Shown: positions 1 to 4,978 of the stretch, piece by piece
Position numbering within the stretch: the first letter of the stretch is position 1
Layout of the letters: the number at the start of each line of letters is the position of its first letter
Assembly (NCBI GenBank): GCA_052388025.1
Contig: JBQTIP010000125.1
Span: 1 to 6,659, forward strand
Length of the DNA: 6,659 bases
Reading direction: 5' to 3'
Origin: JBQTIP01 sp052388025
GTDB lineage: Bacteria; Actinomycetota; UBA4738; HRBIN12
Notes under the pieces: model-generated
Seen by the model: only the letters and a program-made list of their open reading frames with translations
Database searches by the model: none
Told to the model about the DNA's origin: nothing
Made by a program: the position numbers and the translations under genes

Positions 1-88
1 CGCCCGTCCCCGGCTCCGTCACCTGGAACGTCTTCCCGTCGGCTGCGGGGACCCGCTCCCCGCCCAGAACCAGCAGTTCAGTCGCCAT
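1..88 (-). CDS. Aldehyde dehydrogenase family protein, N-terminal fragment (runs off the left edge)
   Basis: Only the first 29 codons are visible, starting at the ATG whose complement is at 86-88. The protein begins MATELLVLGGERVPAADGKT and continues FQVTEPGTG. This matches the usual N-terminus of NAD(P)-dependent aldehyde dehydrogenases: a short strand, then GG(E/K)xVxAxDGxTF and a (N/E)PxTG turn, before the Rossmann domain. The family oxidises aldehydes to carboxylates in the cytoplasm. The catalytic Cys and Glu lie outside the window, so activity and substrate cannot be judged. The start is supported by AAGGAG (complement of 94-99) five bases upstream. It lies downstream of mrr on the same strand across a 114-bp gap and probably has its own promoter. 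The family call rests on a short stretch and is moderately confident. Confidence 0.72.
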   Translation of the reverse strand, partial: MATELLVLGGERVPAADGKTFQVTEPGTG

Positions 89-93
89 CGCTG

Positions 94-99
94 CTCCTT
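94..99 (-). promoter_or_regulatory. Shine-Dalgarno of the aldehyde dehydrogenase
   Basis: The minus strand reads AAGGAG followed by five bases and ATG (complement 86-88). This is a near-ideal ribosome binding site and fixes the start of the partial aldehyde dehydrogenase. Confidence 0.7.
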
Positions 100-117
100 C
101 TCGTCTCCCGGAGCCCG

Positions 118-123
118 ATGATA
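118..123 (-). promoter_or_regulatory. Possible -10 box for the aldehyde dehydrogenase
   Basis: The minus strand carries TATCAT, which matches TATAAT at five of six positions and fits the actinobacterial TAnnnT form. Transcription would begin near 111, leaving a leader of about 23 bases that contains the Shine-Dalgarno at 94-99. No good -35 is seen 16-18 bases upstream; the nearest TTGAC-like string (CTGACC) is about 21 bases away, too far for a standard spacer. Treat it as a candidate only. Confidence 0.35.
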
Positions 124-202
124 CGAGGACGTGGAAGGAAGTCCGGTCAGTGCGCTCTCAGGCCAAGGCCCAACTCAGGTCCGCAACTTGGTTGGCTAGG
201 GC

Positions 203-1126
203 TCAGACGATTCCTTCCTCTTCGGCGAAGAAGCCCTCGTCCATTCGTTTGAGCAAATATCGCCTCCGCACCGTGACCCCAACCTCACTCTCGATCATAA
301 GGTCCGCGAGCGTGGCTCCGTCTATCAAGGTTACGCGAGGAGATGCCAGCGAACGGACGTATTCCTGGGCTTCGCGGGTGAACCTCGCGGTCGTGATGAA
401 GATTCCCTTTGCGGCACCTTGGCCATGAAGCGCACCGACGAACGCCTGCAGCTCGGGTCGCCCGACCGCGCGGGCAGGGTCCCACTTCTTGGCCTGGAGG
501 TAGATGACGTCAAGGCCCAGGCGGTCCTCGCTGATCACACCATCGATCCCCTCATCCCCGGCTCCCCCGACGTGCCTCACTGCATCAGCGAACGGAGCAC
601 CGTACCCCATCCGCTGGAGGAGGGTGAGGACTAGGTTCTCGAAAAAACCGGGACTTGCGGCATGAACTCGCTCAAGCAGCTCCACCCCGAGGGCAGCCGA
701 TGCCGCCCGCTCAGCCTGGTCCATTGCTTCCTCAGGAGGCGCTCCTCCATCTGATCCTTCGATCGTCTGGACCTCTTCTCTCTCGCGCCGCCGACTCCAG
801 TCTTGGTATTCGCGGAACGCCGCGAGTGTTCTGAGGTCGACACGCTCTGGGTTGTCGGCGAGGACTTGCGATCCACGTTCAGTAATGCGGTAAGTACCTC
901 GAGCGGGCCTGGTCACGAGGCCAGCGGCACCTATGTGGACCAACGCCCAGGCGACACGGTTGTTGAAGACTCGTCCGCCACTGCGCAATCGCTGCTCGCG
1001 GTCACCGGCTTCCAGACCAACGCCCACGGCCACTCCGTCGCGTATCTCCGACACCTCCCGACTCGACTCGTCCGAGAGGAGGTCGAGTATCGGGCGCATC
1101 AGCGATGGGAAGTCTGGAACAGCCAC
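203..1126 (-). CDS. mrr: Mrr-type (type IV) restriction endonuclease
   Basis: This 307-residue protein is about the length of E. coli Mrr (304, from memory) and has the same layout. An N-terminal winged-helix-like Mrr_N domain spans roughly residues 5-95, an acidic/basic linker about 105-145, and a PD-(D/E)xK-type Mrr_cat domain about 150-290. Visible catalytic-fold features are GFFEN with E163, GGAGDEGIDG with D191 and D195, and YLQAK with Q211 and K213, followed by GRPELQAFVGALHG and KGIFITTARFT. Mrr enzymes cut DNA carrying foreign methylation and need no partner methylase; none is seen here. The GTG start at 1126 is preferred because AGGA lies seven bases before it and the homology begins there. 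GC content is clearly below that of the metabolic genes, which suggests horizontal acquisition. It is divergent from the aminotransferase. Methyl specificity cannot be predicted. Confidence 0.92.
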   Translation of the reverse strand: MAVPDFPSLMRPILDLLSDESSREVSEIRDGVAVGVGLEAGDREQRLRSGGRVFNNRVAWALVHIGAAGLVTRPARGTYRITERGSQVLADNPERVDLRTLAAFREYQDWSRRREREEVQTIEGSDGGAPPEEAMDQAERAASAALGVELLERVHAASPGFFENLVLTLLQRMGYGAPFADAVRHVGGAGDEGIDGVISEDRLGLDVIYLQAKKWDPARAVGRPELQAFVGALHGQGAAKGIFITTARFTREAQEYVRSLASPRVTLIDGATLADLMIESEVGVTVRRRYLLKRMDEGFFAEEEGIV

Positions 1127-1132
1127 GAGTGC

Positions 1133-1138
1133 ATCCTA
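1133..1138 (-). promoter_or_regulatory. TAGGAT: -10 box or Shine-Dalgarno of mrr
   Basis: Six bases before the mrr GTG, the minus strand reads TAGGAT. It fits the TAnnnT -10 consensus at a distance that would start transcription at or next to the GTG, giving a leaderless mRNA. The same bases contain AGGA, which could instead act as a weak Shine-Dalgarno in a longer transcript. I see no good -35 at the expected spacing, so sequence alone does not separate the two readings. Confidence 0.4.
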
Positions 1139-1194
1139 AACCCGACCTTCCAAGCTACGGCTACGCACATGGTCGCGCAATCGCGGCCGCCGAC

Positions 1195-1224
1195 TTGACG
1201 CGCCCTGCCGTGTCTCCGTAGCGT
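1195..1224 (+). promoter_or_regulatory. Probable promoter of the aminotransferase operon, apparently leaderless
   Basis: TTGACG (1195-1200) matches the TTGACA -35 at five of six positions. After an 18-base spacer comes TAGCGT (1219-1224), a TAnnnT -10 box. Initiation about seven bases downstream falls near 1231-1234, at or just before the ATG at 1234, so the transcript would be leaderless or nearly so. The only purine-rich string before the ATG, GGGGA, is too close (two bases) for a normal Shine-Dalgarno, which supports leaderless translation. The promoter is in the 107-bp region shared with the divergent mrr. Confidence 0.55.
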
Positions 1225-1233
1225 TCGGGGACC

Positions 1234-2403
1234 ATGCAGCTCTCCGAACGGATGAAGCGTCTGGGGACGGAGTCCGCCTTCGAGGTTCTCGCCAAGGCGC
1301 GCGCCCTCGAGGCTCAGGGACGCGACATCATCCACCTCCAGATCGGCGAGCCGGACTTCGACACCGCCGAGCACATCCGCCAGGCCGCGAAGGACGCGCT
1401 GGACGCCGGGTACACCCACTACGTCCCTGCGCCCGGCATCCCGCCTCTCCGCGAGGCCGTCGCCGCGTTTCTGGAGCGCACCGGGCGGCTGCACACGACC
1501 CCGGACCTCGTCGTCGTGACCCCGGGCGCGAAGCCGATCATGTTCTTCACGATCCTGGCGCTCTGCGACGAGGGCGACGAGGTCATGTACCCGGACCCGG
1601 GCTTCCCCATGTACGAGTCGATCACGTCCTGGATCGGCGGCACGCCGGTGCCGATCCCGCTCCGCGAGGAGAACGCGTTCCGCCTGGACCCGGAGGAGTT
1701 CGCCTCGCTCGTCACCGATCGAACGAAGCTCATCATCCTGTCGTTCCCACACAACCCCTGCGGCAGCTCGCTCGCGCGCGAGGACCTCGAGGCGGTCGCG
1801 AAGGTCGCGATCGAGCGCGACATCACCGTGCTCTCCGACGAGGTCTACTGGGCCATCAGCTACGACCGGCCGCACGCGTCGATCCTCGAGATCGACGGGA
1901 TGCCCGAGCGAACCGTCCTGCTCGACGGCTGGTCGAAGACCTTCGCGATGACCGGCTGGCGGCTCGGGTTCGGCGTGTTCCCGGAGGCGCTGGTCGAGCC
2001 GGTGACGCGCCTCGTCATCAACTCCGTCTCGTGTACATCGGCGTTCTCGCAGCACGCCGCGATCGCGGCACTCACCGGGCCGTGGGAGCCGGTCGAGCGG
2101 ATGGTGGCCGAGTTCCGCCGGCGCCGCGACGTCATCGTGAACGGGCTGAACTCCATCGACGGCATCTCGTGCATCTCGCCCGACGGCGCCTTCTACGTCT
2201 TCCCGAGCATCGCCGGGGTCGGCCGCCCCTCGAAGGAGATCGAGACGCACCTCCTCGAGAACGCCGGCGTGGCCTGCCTGTCGGGGACGGCGTTCGGCCG
2301 CCACGGCGAGGGCTATCTCCGCTTCTCCTACGCGAACTCCGTCGAGAACATCCAGCGCGCCCTCGACGCCGTCGAGGAGGCCCTCAAGGAGGTGCGCCGA
2401 TGA
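1234..2403 (+). CDS. PLP-dependent class I/II aminotransferase (aspartate aminotransferase-like, fold type I)
   Basis: This 389-residue protein has the length and motif order of class I aminotransferases, cytoplasmic enzymes that move an amino group between an amino acid and a 2-oxo acid using pyridoxal phosphate. Visible features are IGEPDF (37-42) near the substrate site, THYVPAPGIPPLREA (61-75) matching the YxxxxGxxxLRxA signature, TPGAK (96-100), NPCG (174-177) with the PLP-contacting Asn174, SDEVY (201-205) with Asp202 that pairs with the pyridine nitrogen, SKTFAMTGWRLG (234-245) with Schiff-base Lys235, and YLRFSYA with Arg363 for the substrate carboxylate. All key residues are present. 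Cys176 replaces the more usual Thr in NPTG. It is the first gene of a three-gene operon and overlaps the next by ATGA. The start is set by homology and the promoter beside it. Substrate is unknown; an aspartate, alanine or aromatic aminotransferase would all fit. Confidence 0.93.
   Translation: MQLSERMKRLGTESAFEVLAKARALEAQGRDIIHLQIGEPDFDTAEHIRQAAKDALDAGYTHYVPAPGIPPLREAVAAFLERTGRLHTTPDLVVVTPGAKPIMFFTILALCDEGDEVMYPDPGFPMYESITSWIGGTPVPIPLREENAFRLDPEEFASLVTDRTKLIILSFPHNPCGSSLAREDLEAVAKVAIERDITVLSDEVYWAISYDRPHASILEIDGMPERTVLLDGWSKTFAMTGWRLGFGVFPEALVEPVTRLVINSVSCTSAFSQHAAIAALTGPWEPVERMVAEFRRRRDVIVNGLNSIDGISCISPDGAFYVFPSIAGVGRPSKEIETHLLENAGVACLSGTAFGRHGEGYLRFSYANSVENIQRALDAVEEALKEVRR
2386..2392 (+). 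promoter_or_regulatory. Shine-Dalgarno of the hydroxyacid dehydrogenase
   Basis: AAGGAGG lies inside the last codons of the aminotransferase, seven bases before the ATG at 2400. This strong site selects ATG 2400 over the much longer in-frame extension that begins at 2031 and overlaps the aminotransferase. With the ATGA overlap it implies translational coupling. Confidence 0.8.
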
Positions 2404-3395
2404 CCGGCCGGCCGAAGGTGCTCGTGACCCGCCCGATCATGGACGAGCCTACCGGCGTCCTGCTGGAGCGGTGCGACGTCACGATCTGCGAGGACGAGTT
2501 CGGCATCCCCCGCGAGGATCTGCTCCGGATCGTGAAGGGCATGGACGCAGTGATCACGATGCTCACGGAGAAGGTTGACGCGGAGCTCCTGACCGCGGCG
2601 GGGCCCCAGCTCAAGATCGTCGCGAACCACGCAGTGGGGTTCGACAACGTGAACCTCGCCGATTGCACCGCCGCCGGGGTCATGGCGACGAACACGCCGG
2701 ACGTGCTGACCGAGACGACCGCCGATACGGCCTGGACGCTCATGATGGCCGCCGCGCGCCGCCTCGGCGAAGGCGAGCGGTTCCTCCGGGCGAGGAAGCC
2801 GTGGATCTGGGGTCCGCTGATGATGCTCGGGCGGGACGTCCACCACAAGACGCTCGGCATCGTCGGGTTCGGGCGCATCGGCCAGGCGATGGCGCGCCGG
2901 GCCCAGGGGTTCGGGATGCGCACGATCTACTACGACGTGTACAGGCCGCCGAAGGAGGTCGAGGAGCGGTACGCGACCGAGTACCGGGAGTTCGAGGATC
3001 TCCTCGCCGAGGCAGATTTCCTTACGGTCCACGTCGCCCTCACCCCTGAGACCCGACACCTGTTCGGGGCGGAGCAGTTCCGGAAGATGAAGTCGACCGC
3101 CGTCCTCGTGAACAGCTCGCGAGGGCCGGTGATCGACGAGGGGGCGCTGGCAGCCGCCCTAATGTCGGGCGAGATCTTCGCGGCGGGCTTGGACGTGTTC
3201 GAGAAGGAGCCCGAGGTTCACGAAGGACTGCTGGAGCTCGAGAACGCGGTCATCATCCCCCACCTGGGAAGCGCGACCATCGACACGCGCAACGCCATGG
3301 GGATGCTCGCGGTGGAGAACGTCTTCGCGGCCCTCGACGGGCGCCGACCGCCGACGCTCTTGAACCCCGAGGTGCTGGAAGGGAAGAAGGAATAG
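2400..3395 (+). CDS. D-2-hydroxyacid dehydrogenase, glyoxylate/hydroxypyruvate reductase type
   Basis: This 331-residue protein belongs to the D-isomer-specific 2-hydroxyacid dehydrogenases, which interconvert 2-oxo acids and D-2-hydroxy acids in the cytoplasm. The outer catalytic domain begins KVLVTRPI (6-13). The nucleotide-binding domain has GFGRIG (156-161), the GxGxxG dinucleotide loop. Asp179 in IYYDVYRPP, at the end of the second strand, favours NAD(H) over NADP(H). NSSRGPVID gives the substrate Arg241, DVFEKEP gives Glu270, and PHLGSAT gives the acid/base His288, so the Arg-Glu-His triad is intact. NHAVGFDNV (76-84) is a typical hinge-region motif. Overall it resembles glyoxylate reductases (GyaR-like), but hydroxypyruvate or other 2-oxo acids are also possible. 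The start is fixed by AAGGAGG and overlap with the aminotransferase stop. Placement after an aminotransferase suggests that it reduces the 2-oxo acid made by transamination; this is inference. Confidence 0.93.
   Translation: MTGRPKVLVTRPIMDEPTGVLLERCDVTICEDEFGIPREDLLRIVKGMDAVITMLTEKVDAELLTAAGPQLKIVANHAVGFDNVNLADCTAAGVMATNTPDVLTETTADTAWTLMMAAARRLGEGERFLRARKPWIWGPLMMLGRDVHHKTLGIVGFGRIGQAMARRAQGFGMRTIYYDVYRPPKEVEERYATEYREFEDLLAEADFLTVHVALTPETRHLFGAEQFRKMKSTAVLVNSSRGPVIDEGALAAALMSGEIFAAGLDVFEKEPEVHEGLLELENAVIIPHLGSATIDTRNAMGMLAVENVFAALDGRRPPTLLNPEVLEGKKE
3387..3391 (+). promoter_or_regulatory. Shine-Dalgarno of the short-chain dehydrogenase
   Basis: AAGGA in the last codons of the hydroxyacid dehydrogenase lies six bases before the ATG at 3398. 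It fixes the SDR start and indicates co-translation within the operon. Confidence 0.7.
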
Positions 3396-3397
3396 CG

Positions 3398-4171
3398 ATG
3401 CGACTGGACGGCAAGGTCGCCCTCATCACGGGCGGTGCGAGTGGCATCGGCAAGGTCGCCTCGCTGCTCTTCGCGAGGGAGGGCGCGAAGGTCGTCCTCT
3501 CCGACGTCGCCGACGACGCGGGGGCGGCGGCGGTCGGTGACATCGAGGCGGGCGGCGGGCAGGCCGCCTACGTCCACGCCGACGTGTCCAAGGCCTCGGA
3601 CGTCGAGGGCATGGTCGGCTTCGCGATGCAGCGGTACGGATCGCTCGACGTGCTCTACAACAACGCGGGGATCTTCCACGCGGAAGACGACTCCGTGACC
3701 AATACCGCGGAGGACGTCTGGGACCTCACGATCGACATCAACCTGAAAGGCGTCTTCCTGGGCTGCCACTTCGGCATCCCGGCCATGCTCGCGTCCGGCG
3801 GAGGCTCGATCATCAACGTCGCCTCGTTCGTAGCGCTCATTGGCGCCGCGGCGCCGCAGATCGCCTACACGGCCTCGAAGGGTGGCGTGCTCTCGATGAC
3901 CCGCGAGATCGCGGTCGAGTTCGCCCGCAAGGGGATCCGCGCGAACGCGCTTTGCCCGGGACCGATCGAGACACCGCTGCTCCAGGAGCTGCTCGCAGAC
4001 CCGGTAAGGCGAGAGCGCCGGCTCGTCCACATACCCATCGGCCGGTTCGGCCGCGCCGAGGAGATCGCGAACGCCGCGCTGTTCCTGGCCTCGGAGGAGT
4101 CCTCGCTCATGACCGGGGCCGCGCTGGTCGTGGACGGCGGCATCACGGCGGCGTACGTGACGCCGGAGTAG
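3398..4171 (+). CDS. Short-chain dehydrogenase/reductase (classical SDR), probably NAD-dependent
   Basis: This 257-residue protein has the usual classical SDR length and all expected motifs. TGGASGIG (11-18) is the TGxxxGxG cofactor loop. Asp36 at the end of the second strand (VVLSD) favours NAD(H). ADV (61-63) contacts the adenine ring, and NNAG (88-91) is structural. The catalytic tetrad is Asn115, Ser143, Tyr157 and Lys161 (YTASK). CPGPIETP (186-193) and the C-terminal TGAALVVDGG (239-248) complete the FabG-like pattern. Such enzymes oxidise or reduce alcohol/ketone pairs in sugars, sugar acids, steroids or acyl groups; the substrate cannot be read from sequence. It begins two bases after the hydroxyacid dehydrogenase stop and is the last gene of the operon, ending 40 bases from the convergent secreted-protein gene. 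It may act on a compound related to those handled by the two upstream enzymes, which is inference. Confidence 0.93.
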   Translation: MRLDGKVALITGGASGIGKVASLLFAREGAKVVLSDVADDAGAAAVGDIEAGGGQAAYVHADVSKASDVEGMVGFAMQRYGSLDVLYNNAGIFHAEDDSVTNTAEDVWDLTIDINLKGVFLGCHFGIPAMLASGGGSIINVASFVALIGAAAPQIAYTASKGGVLSMTREIAVEFARKGIRANALCPGPIETPLLQELLADPVRRERRLVHIPIGRFGRAEEIANAALFLASEESSLMTGAALVVDGGITAAYVTPE

Positions 4172-4211
4172 GGACCGGCAAGAGCGCCGGGACCTCGGGC
4201 AGCCGCCCCGG

Positions 4212-4637
4212 CTACGAGCCGAGCACCAGCACGGAGAACTCCCCGTTCCGCGTCTGGGCCGGGCCCTGAAGCGTGCCCGTGTCCCAGATCCTCACCCTGA
4301 CCGAGTTCCCGCTCAGCCGGGAGACCGTGCAGAGCGCATCCCGCGTGTCGACGAAGTTCGAGTCGAGCGAGCACAGAACGAACCTGTTGGCCATCGAGAA
4401 GCCGAAGTCGATGTCGTACGTACCGTCGGCCCCGGAGATCACCGGCTCCGCCTCCTTCACGTAGTTGAAGAAGTCGTCGATCACCGGTTCGGCGAACTCG
4501 GTCGGGCGCACGGTGTGGGCGCCAGCGACGACGAGCTGTGAGGCGTTCAGGTTGTCCACCTTGCCCGCGTTCTTTGGCGACCTGACCACCGTGCCGGCCA
4601 GGCTCGGCGCCGCCGCTGTAACCGTGGCTGTGACCAT
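4212..4637 (-). CDS. Small probably secreted protein of unknown function with an NAxKVDxxxASQL motif; start probably lost by frameshift
   Basis: The longest open form has 141 residues from ATG 4637. It starts in the middle of what looks like a signal peptide: MVTATVTAAAPSLA is hydrophobic and ends in an SxA-type cleavage site, but has no charged n-region. The mature part has NAGKVDNLNASQL (23-35), a motif I associate with actinobacterial exported proteins that carry tail-fibre-like repeats. A beta-rich domain follows (about 70-141), with a GxYDIDF strand, Cys89 and Cys103 that could form a disulfide, SVRVRIW, and a C-terminal FSVLVLG strand. It ends 40 bases from the SDR, in convergent orientation. 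A better start is probably ATG 4683, in another frame, which has a strong Shine-Dalgarno and a basic n-region; joining it to this frame needs removal of one base near 4643-4645. Function is unknown, probably cell surface or extracellular. Confidence 0.65.
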   Translation of the reverse strand: MVTATVTAAAPSLAGTVVRSPKNAGKVDNLNASQLVVAGAHTVRPTEFAEPVIDDFFNYVKEAEPVISGADGTYDIDFGFSMANRFVLCSLDSNFVDTRDALCTVSRLSGNSVRVRIWDTGTLQGPAQTRNGEFSVLVLGS

Positions 4638-4683
4638 CGCGACCCACCATGGTTCCCAGATGCCAACGTACGAACGACCGCAT
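4638..4683 (-). other. Probable displaced start and signal-peptide n-region of the secreted protein
   Basis: ATG 4683 on the minus strand opens a frame beginning MRSFVRWHLGTMV, a basic n-region leading into hydrophobic residues. After GTMV this frame becomes charged and unlike a protein, while the neighbouring frame reads AMVTATVTAAAPSLA into the secreted protein. Deleting one base from the CCC at 4643-4645 would join them into a signal peptide of about 30 residues with an SLA cleavage site. The extra base may be a sequencing error, or the gene may be broken in this organism. Confidence 0.5.
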
Positions 4684-4690
4684 GCCCCGT

Positions 4691-4697
4691 CCCCCTT
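4691..4697 (-). promoter_or_regulatory. Shine-Dalgarno for ATG 4683
   Basis: The minus strand reads AAGGGGG, then seven bases, then ATG (complement 4681-4683). It is much stronger than anything before the ATG at 4637, where only a GGTGGG string is available. This is the main reason to place the true start at 4683. Confidence 0.5.
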
Positions 4698-4711
4698 CAG
4701 GAATCCATCGG

Positions 4712-4717
4712 TACCAT
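4712..4717 (+). promoter_or_regulatory. Possible -10 box (TACCAT) of the small membrane protein, leaderless arrangement
   Basis: TACCAT fits TAnnnT and ends six bases before the ATG at 4724, the same spacing as TAGGAT before mrr. No Shine-Dalgarno is present at a normal distance (AGGAA at 4699-4703 is about 20 bases away). No clear -35 is seen, so support is moderate to low. Confidence 0.35.
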
Positions 4718-4723
4718 GCTCCC

Positions 4724-4978
4724 ATGACGTCGGTGCTCGGCTACGGAGTGTCGGTCTCTCCCGCCCCGCGTCACCTCGATCTCACGCCGATCCTCGCGAT
4801 CATCGCGGCCATCCTGATCATTCGGTTCGTCGTCGGGATGCGGCTTACACCCATGAGTTCTGTCCTCGCGGCGTTCGCCGGCGCCCTTTGGGCCTACCTC
4901 GCCCAGGGGTGGGGGTTCGCGGTGCCATCCCTGGCGGCCCTCGTGGTCACGCTCAGCCTTCGAGCGGCCGTCCGATAG
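4724..4978 (+). CDS. Small integral membrane protein, unknown function
   Basis: This 84-residue protein has a short N-terminus, MTSVLGYGVSVSPAPRHLDL, then a strongly hydrophobic segment at about 20-39 (TPILAIIAAILIIRFVVGM). Two further segments at about 45-60 and 63-78, separated by an AQGWG turn, make two or three membrane helices likely. Arg34 lies within the first helix. I do not recognise a family. The frame is open upstream to an ATG at 4649, but that extension is basic and proline-rich and overlaps the divergent gene's signal-peptide region. ATG 4724, with TACCAT six bases upstream, is preferred. The last 26 bases overlap the 3' end of the convergent unknown gene, so the two may interfere in transcription. 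The first helix and GC bias look like real coding sequence rather than chance. Confidence 0.62.
   Translation: MTSVLGYGVSVSPAPRHLDLTPILAIIAAILIIRFVVGMRLTPMSSVLAAFAGALWAYLAQGWGFAVPSLAALVVTLSLRAAVR

Noticed and set aside
803..1198. Plus-strand frame of 131 residues antisense to mrr
   Set aside because: It lies opposite the well-supported Mrr N-terminal domain, with no motif, and its end overlaps the promoter region.
1099..2304. Open frame of 401 residues antisense to the aminotransferase
   Set aside because: Arg-, Asp- and Gly-rich low-complexity translation with no family motifs; the opposite strand encodes a complete aminotransferase with all catalytic residues. GC bias keeps antisense frames open.
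2031..2399. N-terminal extension of the hydroxyacid dehydrogenase
   Set aside because: The extension is Arg/Pro-rich shadow sequence overlapping the aminotransferase. ATG 2400 has AAGGAGG at seven bases and begins exactly where family homology starts.
3218..4030. Open frame of 270 residues antisense to the SDR
   Set aside because: The sense strand carries an intact SDR, and the antisense translation is charged and repetitive without recognisable domains.
4171..4194. Possible terminator hairpin between the SDR and the secreted-protein gene
   Set aside because: CCGGC (4175-4179) can pair with GCCGG (4186-4190), but the stem is only five base pairs and no T-run follows in either direction.
3865..4637. 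Continuation of the frame that starts at ATG 4683
   Set aside because: After about 14 residues the translation becomes Gly/Arg-rich and runs antisense through the SDR. Only the first residues (MRSFVRWHLGTMV) look real, as the displaced start of the secreted protein.
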